A stretch of 64,000 bases of DNA from Vibrio sinus (GTDB lineage: Bacteria; Pseudomonadota; Gammaproteobacteria; Enterobacterales; Vibrionaceae), in assembly GCF_023634645.1 (NCBI RefSeq), contig NZ_JAMKMR010000022.1, positions 1 through 64,000 on the forward strand. The letters are read 5' to 3'. The notes under the pieces were generated by a model. It did no database searches, was not told where the DNA came from, and was given only the letters and a program-made list of their open reading frames with translations. Every line of letters starts with the position of its first letter. Position 1 is the first letter of the stretch. Positions 36,342 through 46,161 of this stretch are shown piece after piece. Both the position numbers and the translations under genes were made by a program.

Positions 36342-39300
36342 ATGCCAATTATTCCTATAGCAAACAGCGCTCCAAAAGTAGCAAGCGCAGGTGAAAAGAG
36401 TCAGTTAAACACTACGGCAGGATTTATAGCTGCCGAGAGTTGTTCTGCTAATGGTCAGCCTACGTCATCAGCAATCAGTACCAATAGCCTTCCACAATCA
36501 TGGTATCCAGAAGTCAAACCTACCGATATCGACCACTATTTGTTTTTTGATGAAATTGAGATGTATCGTACTGACGTCAAACCAGAAAACTATGTGTTTT
36601 TAGGTGGTGTAAATGGTTCACATGCTATGCCTTACGGCCTAGGCCTTAACCATAGGGGAGAACTTAACCTTATTGCGGGTAAACCTAAGAACCTCATGAA
36701 ATCGCTGCTAGCTTCAGCGAAAGGCCTAGGTGGCCAGGCACATAATTTTCAACAACCAGAGCAGAGAAGAAATAAAATTAGACAAGCCACTTTAGAAACT
36801 GCAGATAGCTATAAAAGCCTTACAATAGGTCAGGACGGTAATATATATGCCCAATTAAAGAACAAGGACAATTCCTTTCATAAGTTAGAGATATCCCAAA
36901 ATAAAGGGCCAAACTTGTCTGATCCTCTTCAAGTCAGAGTTAAGGCTGAAAGTGTCTCAAAGCAAGTGTTTGAAACTAACACCGCGGTAGACGGACTTTA
37001 TGTAAAAAATGGTCGAGTATTCTTGGAAGCCAGTGATAGTAGAGGGCAACGTACACCTAAACAGTTGCGATTCAGAGGTAGTTTCCTTGACGCAGTAGAT
37101 GTTAAACGTTGTGGTGACCGATATCAGGTTACAGCAAAAGATACCACGACAGGACGAGCAAGAGTTCGTTATGTGAAAAAAGCGGATATTGACTGGGAAT
37201 CTGGTGTGGCAAAATATAGTCACAAGGGACCTCAAAGCTTGAATATGGCAATTGGCGGTGATCCCAGGGAACGTGTCACCTCAGGACAGCCCTTTGATTC
37301 GCGTAGGTTGGGAAATGCTGAGCTTAAAACCATCCCCTTGTTCGGAAATTCCATCAGTCAAATTTTTCACAAGGAGGTCCCTATTGTCAATCCTCAAGCT
37401 ATAGCTACTGGGGCCAAAAAAACAGCGCGCACGGTAGCAAAAGTACAACATATTGAACCCAAAATAAGATTTTGGCATCAGAATTTAAGCCATAAAGGAA
37501 AAGAATTAACAAAAAACAAGTCAGTCATACTTGGTCATTTGAAGGATTACAATTCATCGAAAAAAATCACAACCACTCAATCTGGACGAGTAGCAGAAGA
37601 TGGAGACTTAGTGAAGAAGGTTGAAGTTAGGGCAACAGAGGCATTAGATAAACTGAATAAGATACTGCTTTCTTCAAGAGATAGAAAAAATTCTGACTTA
37701 GAACCCATAGATGGCAAGACCAATATACACAATGTTAAACCAAAGGACTTAAATGGATTAGTCGACGATATATTGCAGAAACTCCAAAGTGCTGAGCCGC
37801 AAGTTAAAGATGAAAATAGACAGGCGTATACACGACTAGTAAATCGCGTCGATGGCATTAAAGCCACCATTGCGCAACTCAGGAATAAAAAAGATGTCTC
37901 AACATCGGATGAGGCGTCTAGCAAATTTGATCTTGTCTTCGCTTCAGCCATTGAAGATTTGCTTGCTATAAACAAATCTCTTGATATGGGTGATATAGAG
38001 TCGTCAGAAAGAGACAGCCTACTAGTTAATGCCGTTAGGTTAGGAATGCCCGGTTTAAAAGACTATACCTCTATTGATACGATGATGACTAAGTTGGGAA
38101 AAAGTCATCGCTTAGAGAGTTTGATTCGATCAGCAGATAGTTACAACTCAGAAACTCAAAGCAAAATTGAAGCACTGACAAAGCAAGTTAACCGTTTGCA
38201 AGAAGGCCAGTCAATTAAGCTTGATAAGGGGTTCCAGGCAGGAATGTTCTTTGGTATGGCCAATGGAGGAATTCCCGCTGTTTTCCCTGGGAGTGATCAT
38301 ACTGGGTGGTTCGCGGGTGCTGTTGCCTCACTACATAACAATTACGACGTTTCTTTTGCTCCTGATAAGTCGAGTAACATCACTGTCAAGTTTGCCAATA
38401 AACATGAAAAGTCTGCCGTTTTGTTGGCTGGAACAGGGCAGGGACTCGAGTTTGAACCGATAAAACAAACTGTGGGATCACTAAAATGGGGTACTGTTAT
38501 GCCTTTCGAAGCTAACCTTATCTTATCCCATGCAAGAGAACTCAATAGAAGTTTCGAGTTTTCGGTAAGCCCTGAAAACATGCCTGGGGTTATGGAAGCA
38601 TTGTTAGATCCTGGAAGTGTATCTCTACAACCGGCTACGGAAACGATATCCAGTAGTGACCCTGCACTTAAAATGACGGAAAAACAATATCAAACAAATA
38701 AATCGAACACTACATCGTTAGCGCTAGAGGGGAGTTCAGAATCAAGGTTGCAAGTCGGTACTGATTGGAAAGGTGGAACAGATCCAGTGTTTGGAGTGAC
38801 TCCAAGAACAGCATTAGGTGCCAAGCTCAACCTAAATATAGCGAGCTACACTAGATCAAGAGATTTCGCATTCGGCGATCGTGAGCACAAGCCAGAGCAG
38901 TTACAAAGCAAATTAGAAGGTATGAGGATCACTTACAAGCCCTATTTTTCAACAAAGATTATGCCTATCGTAATGCAAAGTTATGCAATGGGAGATGGTG
39001 CGTCTAATGTTCACGCTTTTCCACTGCCAGTGATAGAGGAGTCAAGGGAGTTGAAAACTGTATTGCCTTCAAATATTCCTCATTCATTGAGAAGTGTTCT
39101 GTCAGAAAGCTCAAGTTCAAATTTATCTGACAAGTTGGTGCCTAATCATGGGGTAGAAACTCCAAGTGGTGCGAAAAATTTAGACATAAGATCAAAACGC
39201 CCTAGCAGCGCAGTTGATGTTGGTGAAGCTGATGCCAAATTGCTGCAACGGTCGGGTGTAGAAACGCAAAAAGCGCAGGAATATGCAGATAAAATCACCG

Positions 39301-40211
39301 ATAAAGTTAATAAAATAAACGAAAACCCTAAACTTTCAAATGAATCTAAACGAATTCTGGTTGAGATTGGTAGTAAAATCATCCAGGGCCTTGATGAAGG
39401 GATAACGCAACAACGAGAAAAAAGTGGTGAGGACTTTCAAGCATTTAATTTACGTCAACCTGTAAAGCCGTCAGTTCTAGGTGAGCTAATGGGTGTGGAT
39501 GAGCCGATTTCAACTGTTAGTTTGAGTGATTATTTAAAAGATAAAGAGCATACGTATAGAAGCATTACCGGGCTAAGTATCAAGCCTCATTCGGACAAAG
39601 TACAAAAGCTAGATTCTATGCAGAAAGACTTCTCTAGGCAAAAAGTTCTTGCTCACAACAAAACTTCTGATATCACGGCGATTGCTGAGTACTCTATGTT
39701 GCCAGAAAAAATTGAGACACTTGCGCAAGACTATACTGAGGTATTGGGCAAGCTAGACTCCTTTTTACGTGATGATCCCGTACAAGCTGAAAATACTCTT
39801 ATGGCTTTCCATGGCAAACTAACCGATAGAATGACAAGTAGGTTTACACCGATGTCAGATAGGGGAAATAGTATCTCTGGACAGTTAGAGAAAGTCGTAA
39901 AAAAACTCAATTACAAGGGAGAAAGTGCAAAAATAGATTATCATTTGGCTAAAATAGAATTCCAAAAAACGTCCAGAAAGCATATCACCCATGAAGGAGG
40001 AATATCTAATTTAAACCTTTCTAACTCAGTAGGTTATAGCCTAACGGAAAAGTTGGGGAAAATTGAGTTTAAATATGGTGCACGTAATCAAAACTTGCCG
40101 AATGATATTGATTTCTCAAAGTTAAAGCTTGTTGCGCAATACTACCCACATAAGGAGCCGCTATCGGTTAAATCGGGCGTAGAACCGTTAAACGTAAACC
40201 GTTTGGGCTGA
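36342..40211 (+). CDS. AvrE/DspE-family type III effector
   Basis: A 1289-residue protein without a signal peptide. The start is ATG 36342; a TTG frame opens 15 bases earlier inside the chaperone gene. A Ser/Thr-rich N-terminus (about 1-55) fits a type III export signal. A beta-propeller-like region covers about 60-330, with repeats such as LTIGQDGNIYAQL and DGLYVKNGRVFLE. A helical middle has RFWHQNLSHKG. The C-terminal half has NLNIASYTRSRDF and ends with the segment GKIEFKYGARNQNLPN. These match the order of AvrE/DspE, in which INFKYGQDQNTP is the C-terminal landmark I remember. That family forms water- and solute-permeable pores in plant cell membranes. Its presence in a marine-type genome is unexpected. 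No secretion apparatus genes are in this window. Confidence 0.75.
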   Translation: MPIIPIANSAPKVASAGEKSQLNTTAGFIAAESCSANGQPTSSAISTNSLPQSWYPEVKPTDIDHYLFFDEIEMYRTDVKPENYVFLGGVNGSHAMPYGLGLNHRGELNLIAGKPKNLMKSLLASAKGLGGQAHNFQQPEQRRNKIRQATLETADSYKSLTIGQDGNIYAQLKNKDNSFHKLEISQNKGPNLSDPLQVRVKAESVSKQVFETNTAVDGLYVKNGRVFLEASDSRGQRTPKQLRFRGSFLDAVDVKRCGDRYQVTAKDTTTGRARVRYVKKADIDWESGVAKYSHKGPQSLNMAIGGDPRERVTSGQPFDSRRLGNAELKTIPLFGNSISQIFHKEVPIVNPQAIATGAKKTARTVAKVQHIEPKIRFWHQNLSHKGKELTKNKSVILGHLKDYNSSKKITTTQSGRVAEDGDLVKKVEVRATEALDKLNKILLSSRDRKNSDLEPIDGKTNIHNVKPKDLNGLVDDILQKLQSAEPQVKDENRQAYTRLVNRVDGIKATIAQLRNKKDVSTSDEASSKFDLVFASAIEDLLAINKSLDMGDIESSERDSLLVNAVRLGMPGLKDYTSIDTMMTKLGKSHRLESLIRSADSYNSETQSKIEALTKQVNRLQEGQSIKLDKGFQAGMFFGMANGGIPAVFPGSDHTGWFAGAVASLHNNYDVSFAPDKSSNITVKFANKHEKSAVLLAGTGQGLEFEPIKQTVGSLKWGTVMPFEANLILSHARELNRSFEFSVSPENMPGVMEALLDPGSVSLQPATETISSSDPALKMTEKQYQTNKSNTTSLALEGSSESRLQVGTDWKGGTDPVFGVTPRTALGAKLNLNIASYTRSRDFAFGDREHKPEQLQSKLEGMRITYKPYFSTKIMPIVMQSYAMGDGASNVHAFPLPVIEESRELKTVLPSNIPHSLRSVLSESSSSNLSDKLVPNHGVETPSGAKNLDIRSKRPSSAVDVGEADAKLLQRSGVETQKAQEYADKITDKVNKINENPKLSNESKRILVEIGSKIIQGLDEGITQQREKSGEDFQAFNLRQPVKPSVLGELMGVDEPISTVSLSDYLKDKEHTYRSITGLSIKPHSDKVQKLDSMQKDFSRQKVLAHNKTSDITAIAEYSMLPEKIETLAQDYTEVLGKLDSFLRDDPVQAENTLMAFHGKLTDRMTSRFTPMSDRGNSISGQLEKVVKKLNYKGESAKIDYHLAKIEFQKTSRKHITHEGGISNLNLSNSVGYSLTEKLGKIEFKYGARNQNLPNDIDFSKLKLVAQYYPHKEPLSVKSGVEPLNVNRLG

Positions 40212-40483
40212 AGGTGTGGCAATGACCTGAGTGATACTCTCTACTGTGGTCTATTTCGACTAACGACCGTTCTACTTCGCCATCGAAGTCTGAACCCATG
40301 GGCTGCTGAGTCAGTCGTGACCACTCAAGCAGATCACATCTATGACTATCGATTCTTTCGAAACGAAAAACCTATTGTATGCTGGTAAAAGATCTATCGA
40401 GATGAAGAGTATTTTTAAAAGCCCATAGTAAGACATGATGCAAGCAATGCTCTAAGGGAATGGAAGCAGGAGTGCGATTATCT

Positions 40484-43400
40484 ATGGTTTCGATGAATGA
40501 TAACAGCAAAAAATTTTCGATTCGGATAACCATTGGGACACTGTGCCTTCTAGTGACCATTTTGACCGCTGTTGTCGCTTTATCTATTCATTATTATTTT
40601 ATTTCTTCTACGTTGAAGTCGAATCAGTTAGACGAGTTTGCCGATCTGGCTTCTGACATCTCTCATGATATTCAATCGCTCGATAATAGAATGGGCAGTA
40701 CGGTCACTATGTTATCGAATATTCTGACTACCAAGCCGATGGATACAGATCGATGGCTGCCGATTTTGGTGGCGACATTAGAAGCCAGCCCAATGATTTA
40801 CAGCGCATATATTGGCACACAACACGACGAGTTTTATCAGCTGATAAATTTGGATTCATCCGTTAATTTGCGGCAAAAGGTTAATGCTAAGCCCAGCGAT
40901 AGGTGGGTAGTCGTCCATATTAGCGAAAAAGACGGCGTACGAACTAAGACGACACAATTTCTCAATGAGCAATTGGCAGTACGGGATAGTTATACACAAA
41001 GCAGTCGATTTTATCCTACCCAAAGGCCGTGGTTTCAAACGGCGCGATCAACAGGAGGCGTGTTTAAAACTGAGCCTTATCTATTTCAACATCTCGCCGT
41101 TTCAGGTCAAACGTACTCAGCACAAACTATAGACAACACGGCGGTGGTCGGTGTCGACATACTGTTATCGACACTTTCTAAGACGCTTCGAGATAGAGTG
41201 GATACAGCGAGCAGTGAAGCGTTTTTATTTCGCGAGTCCGGAGAGGTGCTAGCGGATACGCGCGTTAACCAACCGTCTATTTCACTGCCTCAGCTTAGCC
41301 CACTGCCACTATCTGAAGTAGAAAAACAAACCATCACAGACGCACGAGTATTAAAAATATCTAATCAAAGAAGTTGGGCGCCTATGGATTATACGGTCTT
41401 GGGTGAGCCTAAAGGTTACGCGATTGATGTGCTGCATATGATCAGTCAGCTCACTGGTATTCAGTGGAAGTTCGTTAATGGCTTTGATTGGAGTGAGCTT
41501 GTTAAACAATATGAAGAAGGGTCAATCGATGCGTTGCATTCTTTGCAAAAGCACGATGATGGCTACGTGAAAGGAGAATTTAGCCAACCCATATTTACCC
41601 TCCCGTTTGGTGTGCTTGTCTCTGATAACAACTCCAAAATTCGCAGCTTAACGGATCTTGAAGGGCAAAGAGTAGCTATTCTTGCTGGTTGGTCTGTTAT
41701 TCCTAAACTCAAAAAACAATACCCTAAGATGAAGTTGGTTGAGGTCCCGGATATTTTTGATGGGCTGCAACGTTTGAAAAATGGCGATGTGAAAGCGTTT
41801 ATCGATAGCCGTGAAATTCTACAGCATGCGGTGCAGCATTACTTTTCTACTGGCATGACAGTATTGCAAGATGTTGAGCCGTTTAACCACAGTTTTATCA
41901 GCCAATTCCACATTGTTGTCAGCCCCAAGCATGCGGCGCTGATCCCCATTGTTAATAAGGCCATTCAATATATAGACCAACATCACGTGGGATTATTGCA
42001 AGATAAATGGATGAAAGACAGCACATCGTCTTTCCAAAATGTGGTGCCGTATGCGATTTTTTATGAACTTATCAGCCATCCAAAACAACAAGGGAAGTTA
42101 GTCGCGACCACCATTCGAGGTACCGACTCTTATGTTTATGTACAACCAGTCCACGTTGGGGCATTGAAAGAGTATTTGGCCATCACTTTACCTGCTAAGG
42201 CGTTACACCAAAAAGTGATTCAACAGATAACCAGTGCGACATTGATCTCGACGCTTTTTATTATTCCCATGCTCTGTGTGGCTTGGTTTGCAGGAGCCCC
42301 CATTGCTAGAGCAATCCGCACTTTGAGAGCTGAAACAGACAAGATAAAAAATCGAGATTACGATAATGTGCAACCTGTACCTAGCCGCGTAATGGAAATT
42401 GCCGATCTGTCAAAAGCGATTGTACGAACTTCCGATCAGCTTAAGCAGAACGAGGAGCAGCAAGAAGCCCTATTTGATTCCATAGTGCAGTTGATAGCGC
42501 AAGCCATCGATGACAAATCGCCCTATACCGCAGGCCATTGTAATCGGGTTCCGATTATTGGTTTAATGTTGGCTGAAGCTGCAGAAGACACTCAGACTGG
42601 CCCGTTTAAAGACTTTCGATTCGAAGGGGAGAAAGCAAAACGCGAGTTTAGCTTGGCGGCTTGGTTACACGACTGTGGCAAGTTGACAGTACCAGAATAC
42701 ATCGTCGATAAAGGGACGAAACTTGAGGCAAACTATAATCGCATTCATGAAATTAGAACTCGCTTCGAAGTGCTTTGGCGCGATGCCGAGTTGGAATGCT
42801 ATCGGCATATTGAAAATGGGCAAGATAGAGAACAGGCTAAATCTTGGTTGGCCGCGCAGCAGCTACGTTTGCAAGAGGAATTTGCTTTTATTGCCGCTCT
42901 GAATATTGGTGATAAACCAGTCAGCGACGCCGATAAGGACAAACTTCAAACGATTGGTCAGCAGCCTTGGACCCCTCATTTTGATGATAATCTCGGTTTG
43001 TCACCCGTCGAGCAATTGCGAAAGCCCACATCTGAATCCGTACATACGTTATTAAGGGATCTACCAGAGCATCTCATCCCCCGATATCACCCGCCTTGTT
43101 ATGATTTCGGTATCAAGATGAAAGCGCCCGAATACTTAGCGAATTTAGGTGAAGTTTATAATCTATTGATACCTCGAGGCACTTTGACAGCTGAAGACCG
43201 ATATCGAATCAATGAGCATATGATAAGTGGTATCAAAATGCTGGAAAGTTTGCCCTTTCCTGAAGAGCTGAAAAATGTACCGCGCTTGGCGACCACGCAC
43301 CATGAGACTTTGGCAGGTACTGGTTATCCGCGCCAACTGTCGGCGAAAGACTTATCTATACCTGAGCGGATACTGGCGATAGCCGATATATTTGAAGCAT

Positions 43401-43582
43401 TGACAGCGTCAGATAGACCGTATAAAAAAGCCTTTCCTTTAAGTAAAGCAATACAAATCATGCATGATATGGCAGATAGAGAGCACATTGATAAAGCGCT
43501 GTTTGAGTTATTTTTGCAAAGAAAATTGCACCTTAAATACGCGCAAGAATACCTCAACCCAGATCAATGTGATTTGTCTTAG
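40484..43582 (+). CDS. Membrane sensor with Cache, solute-binding and HD-GYP domains
   Basis: Predicted cyclic-di-GMP phosphodiesterase with unusual sensing. The frame is open from ATG 40460, but GGAG at 40469 favours ATG 40484 (1032 residues). Order: membrane segment (about 15-38), dCache-like periplasmic domain, solute-binding type 3 domain (about 280-505, including DYTVLGEPKGYAIDVLHMI), a further Cache-like stretch, membrane segment (about 580-600), HAMP, then HD-GYP with H729-D730 (WLHDCGKL) and H940-E941 plus GTGYP. A charged insert of about 110 residues splits the HD-GYP domain. The HD residues and the GYP triad are intact, so it should be active. It follows the effector by about 270 bases and is probably separate. 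Confidence 0.88.
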   Translation: MVSMNDNSKKFSIRITIGTLCLLVTILTAVVALSIHYYFISSTLKSNQLDEFADLASDISHDIQSLDNRMGSTVTMLSNILTTKPMDTDRWLPILVATLEASPMIYSAYIGTQHDEFYQLINLDSSVNLRQKVNAKPSDRWVVVHISEKDGVRTKTTQFLNEQLAVRDSYTQSSRFYPTQRPWFQTARSTGGVFKTEPYLFQHLAVSGQTYSAQTIDNTAVVGVDILLSTLSKTLRDRVDTASSEAFLFRESGEVLADTRVNQPSISLPQLSPLPLSEVEKQTITDARVLKISNQRSWAPMDYTVLGEPKGYAIDVLHMISQLTGIQWKFVNGFDWSELVKQYEEGSIDALHSLQKHDDGYVKGEFSQPIFTLPFGVLVSDNNSKIRSLTDLEGQRVAILAGWSVIPKLKKQYPKMKLVEVPDIFDGLQRLKNGDVKAFIDSREILQHAVQHYFSTGMTVLQDVEPFNHSFISQFHIVVSPKHAALIPIVNKAIQYIDQHHVGLLQDKWMKDSTSSFQNVVPYAIFYELISHPKQQGKLVATTIRGTDSYVYVQPVHVGALKEYLAITLPAKALHQKVIQQITSATLISTLFIIPMLCVAWFAGAPIARAIRTLRAETDKIKNRDYDNVQPVPSRVMEIADLSKAIVRTSDQLKQNEEQQEALFDSIVQLIAQAIDDKSPYTAGHCNRVPIIGLMLAEAAEDTQTGPFKDFRFEGEKAKREFSLAAWLHDCGKLTVPEYIVDKGTKLEANYNRIHEIRTRFEVLWRDAELECYRHIENGQDREQAKSWLAAQQLRLQEEFAFIAALNIGDKPVSDADKDKLQTIGQQPWTPHFDDNLGLSPVEQLRKPTSESVHTLLRDLPEHLIPRYHPPCYDFGIKMKAPEYLANLGEVYNLLIPRGTLTAEDRYRINEHMISGIKMLESLPFPEELKNVPRLATTHHETLAGTGYPRQLSAKDLSIPERILAIADIFEALTASDRPYKKAFPLSKAIQIMHDMADREHIDKALFELFLQRKLHLKYAQEYLNPDQCDLS

Positions 43583-43635
43583 TATACACAGCTGAACAAA
43601 ACACGAATAAAATTAACCATTATCAGGACACCGCG

Positions 43636-43908
43636 ATGAGAACGCTTTCGTTATTCACTTTCACCCTTTTGCTTCTAAGTGCTTGTACCAACTCCGTAGA
43701 TACGCCAGACCGATGTAGCCAATTAAAAGCTAAATTACAATCGCAGTGGACAACTGACAATGCAATGGCATACACCAAGAATTGTGTTGCTTCCGGCGAT
43801 GTCGGCAGCCAATCTTGGTGTAAGGAGGTGAAAGAGGTGCTGACCAATGACGGTTGGACGGACAAAAAAGCGCAGGTCGTTGGTTACCAGGAATATTGTG
43901 AATTTTAG
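43636..43908 (+). CDS. Small DUF3012-like lipoprotein
   Basis: 90 residues with a lipobox LLLLSAC (Cys near residue 16). Two short motifs recall DUF3012: CSQLKAKLQSQWTTDNAMAYTKNC and VGSQSWCKEVKE followed by WTDKKAQ. Probably outer-membrane attached; function unknown. Its 3' end overlaps the convergent ATPase gene by four bases. Confidence 0.7.
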   Translation: MRTLSLFTFTLLLLSACTNSVDTPDRCSQLKAKLQSQWTTDNAMAYTKNCVASGDVGSQSWCKEVKEVLTNDGWTDKKAQVVGYQEYCEF

Positions 43909-45275
43909 TTGGCCTTCTCACTCAGCTTGTCTGGTAGAAACTCATTCATAACATCAACTAGGTTATCCAAAGAGAAGCCTCTGTATTCTACATGGTAGCC
44001 TTTGTAATTGAGCTTTTTGAGGAGGCCATGTGACTTCTCTACAAGCCTCGCTTCGTTATAGCGCTTTTGCTGGCGCTTAACCTCCACTACCAATATTTTT
44101 TTATCAAGATCATTGATGGCTACAATGTCTATTTCATTTTGACCTTTTGCATCCCAATAGCCACCAATACGACCAAATTTTTTCGACTCAATAACTATTG
44201 CTTTGAACAGTGACTCCAACGCTAGTCCAGAGTAAACCTCAAAATCTCGCTCTATATTGCGCTGGATGTACTCGTAGTTTTCCATCTCGACGGCACTCTT
44301 ATTGGAGTGGATGAACCTAAACCAAAAATTCAGAAATGGATCCGAAATTGCGTAACGAACATCCCTAGAGGTCTCCTTCGAGCTGATTGGTCGCATCTTG
44401 GTGATGACATCAAAGATCTCATCCAATTTTTCAAGGTGCACACCAACACTCGTACCAAGAAAGTTTTCTATACGTGCTCGACTTGTATTTCCTTTTGATA
44501 TTGCGCCTAAAATATCAAAATACACTCTATGCTCAGAGCCAAAGTCTTCAACTAATCGGTGCGCGCCTTCTTTGATGAACGGTGAAAACTCAGAGATCAC
44601 GCCCTCAAAGAGGTTGTCATTCTCGGCAGTAAAGCGAGTAAGCCACTCAAGGTATTTGGGTATGCCTCCAGATAAGCACCACCAGACAAGCATGTTTTCA
44701 GCGCTAAACTGATGGTGATCATTCATCACAGCAGCAATATAAGATGGTTGAAGGGGTTGAATCCTGAAAAATCGGTCATCACGATTGAACAGAGGCTCAT
44801 CTTTCCCTTTAAATATTTTGGTCATCATACTGTACAGAGAGCCGCAACATACAAGATGCGTCATCGCTTCTCTTTTGTTGGTATCCCAAAGGTTTTGCAT
44901 TTCGGAAAAGAGGCTAGGGTTTACGATCTCAATATCTTGGAATTCATCGATAATAACGGTGAGTGGCTGGCTTTTAGAGTAGTCTAATAGGAATTCAATA
45001 ACCTCTTTCAGTGACTGTGGGTGGAAGAATTTTACTCCTAATTCATTACGTATAATGTCTGTAAATTCATCGACAAGTGAGCTTTCGTTTTTTCTACTTA
45101 TAAATAAATACAGGTACTTAATATCGCCTTCGATAAAGGCTTCATTCAGAAGTCGAGTTTTACCGACTCTTCTTCTACCAACCATTACACTCAACTGCCC
45201 TTTGCTTGCTGCAATCTCGTTTGAAACTCGTTTTAACGCTGCTAGCTCTTTCTTTCTATTATAGAATTTTTGCAT
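43905..45275 (-). CDS. AAA-family ATPase with DUF234 domain
   Basis: 456 residues. The N-terminal ATPase has Walker A VGRRRVGKTRLL (about 32-43), Walker B LTVIIDEFQDIE (about 99-110) and sensor-like VCCGS. The C-terminal part is a DUF234-type nuclease-like domain with DPFLNFWFRFI (about 315), then GGYWDAKGQNEIDIVAIND and VVEVKRQQ (about 385-416); the Glu/Asp-x-Glu-x-Lys arrangement resembles PD-(D/E)XK nucleases. Such single-gene ATPases are common in archaea and anaerobes and are scattered in bacteria; their role is unknown, perhaps defence- or mobile-element-related. It stands alone between the lipoprotein and an IS1 end. Confidence 0.85.
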   Translation of the reverse strand: MQKFYNRKKELAALKRVSNEIAASKGQLSVMVGRRRVGKTRLLNEAFIEGDIKYLYLFISRKNESSLVDEFTDIIRNELGVKFFHPQSLKEVIEFLLDYSKSQPLTVIIDEFQDIEIVNPSLFSEMQNLWDTNKREAMTHLVCCGSLYSMMTKIFKGKDEPLFNRDDRFFRIQPLQPSYIAAVMNDHHQFSAENMLVWWCLSGGIPKYLEWLTRFTAENDNLFEGVISEFSPFIKEGAHRLVEDFGSEHRVYFDILGAISKGNTSRARIENFLGTSVGVHLEKLDEIFDVITKMRPISSKETSRDVRYAISDPFLNFWFRFIHSNKSAVEMENYEYIQRNIERDFEVYSGLALESLFKAIVIESKKFGRIGGYWDAKGQNEIDIVAINDLDKKILVVEVKRQQKRYNEARLVEKSHGLLKKLNYKGYHVEYRGFSLDNLVDVMNEFLPDKLSEKAN

Positions 45276-45429
45276 AACATAACACTCTTTCCATCTACTA
45301 CCCTTGGTAGGATAAAGTGTAAAATGGTTAATGTAAATAAAATTACAGTAAGATTAATTACAGTAATTTATCCAACAGAAACCTGTTGATAAGTGAATCG
45401 CACCGAGTTCATCGGAGACGCGATATTTA

Positions 45430-45451
45430 AGCCAGGTTACTTTACCTGGCT
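45430..45451 (-). terminator. Hairpin, possible terminator of the small coiled-coil gene
   Basis: Eight-base stem AGCCAGGT/ACCTGGCT with a six-base loop. Read on the minus strand it follows the gene at 45534-45848 and is followed by TTAAATAT. Moderate support. Confidence 0.45.
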
Positions 45452-45480
45452 CTTCAAGCCGCACATAGTGATTTGATGCA

Positions 45481-45545
45481 TGACTCCAACTGGTTGAGTT
45501 AGTGTACAATTTTTCTTCTTTGCATGGATTGAATCATGGCCAACT
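45481..45545 (+). mobile_element. Orphan IS1 left-end fragment
   Basis: TGACTCCAACTGGTTGA at 45481-45497 and the next 45 bases match the left end of the IS1 copy at 7165, including the CATGGATTGAATCATGGC block around the insA start. Similarity then stops abruptly. It overlaps the 3' end of the minus-strand coiled-coil gene. Confidence 0.72.
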
Positions 45546-45848
45546 TCGTTTTTTAACGTTTCCACTGTTCAATTTGACTAGCTCAAGAGTTTTTTTCGAT
45601 TTCGATTCAAGAGAGGTTAAGCATTGTTCGACTTTATGTTGAAATTCACTTCTTCCACTAGGGTTCGTCTCTTGGGTAAGAGTGTGTGAGTGTTGTAACT
45701 GATGTAACAGATCAGTCAGCTTGCTATTTTGTCCTTCTAAGTGATTAACTTTGGCTGTCAGTTGTTTTAATATTTTGGTCTGATCAGTGAGTTTATCCTC
45801 TATTTTATTAAAAGCACTGAGGATTTGGGCAATATTTTGTTCCGCCAT
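45534..45848 (-). CDS. Small coiled-coil protein, 3' end altered by an IS1 fragment
   Basis: 104 residues, no known family. Heptad-like Leu/Ile/Val pattern from residue 5 to 55 (KIEDKLTDQTKILKQLTAKV, then LEGQNSKLTDLL), suggesting a dimeric or trimeric coiled coil, then a basic tail. The last codons (Trp, Pro, stop) lie in the IS1 end, so the original C-terminus was probably longer. Upstream AAGAGAA may be the ribosome site. Function unknown. Confidence 0.5.
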   Translation of the reverse strand: MAEQNIAQILSAFNKIEDKLTDQTKILKQLTAKVNHLEGQNSKLTDLLHQLQHSHTLTQETNPSGRSEFQHKVEQCLTSLESKSKKTLELVKLNSGNVKKRSWP

Positions 45849-46161
45849 CTGAGTGTTCTCTTTATTATTTTTAAGCCGTCATAGTTGATTATAGGTGACA
45901 TTCATCTAAAGCCATCATGGCGAAATCGGACAAAAATAGCCTTAACGTAGAATGTTTTCCCAATTCCATGTGGACCCCACCTTTATCACGATGAGCAAGA
46001 ATTTAATGCAAGGCGTTAATGCATAGTATATTTATCCTATTTTATGTGTGTAATGGGAATAAATATTACTTTTGTTTTTGTGATACAAAGACAAAATGAA
46101 CTCTGTTGTATATGGAGTGGGTGAGGTAAATTGTCCCCCGATTCATAAGAGGGAATTATTG

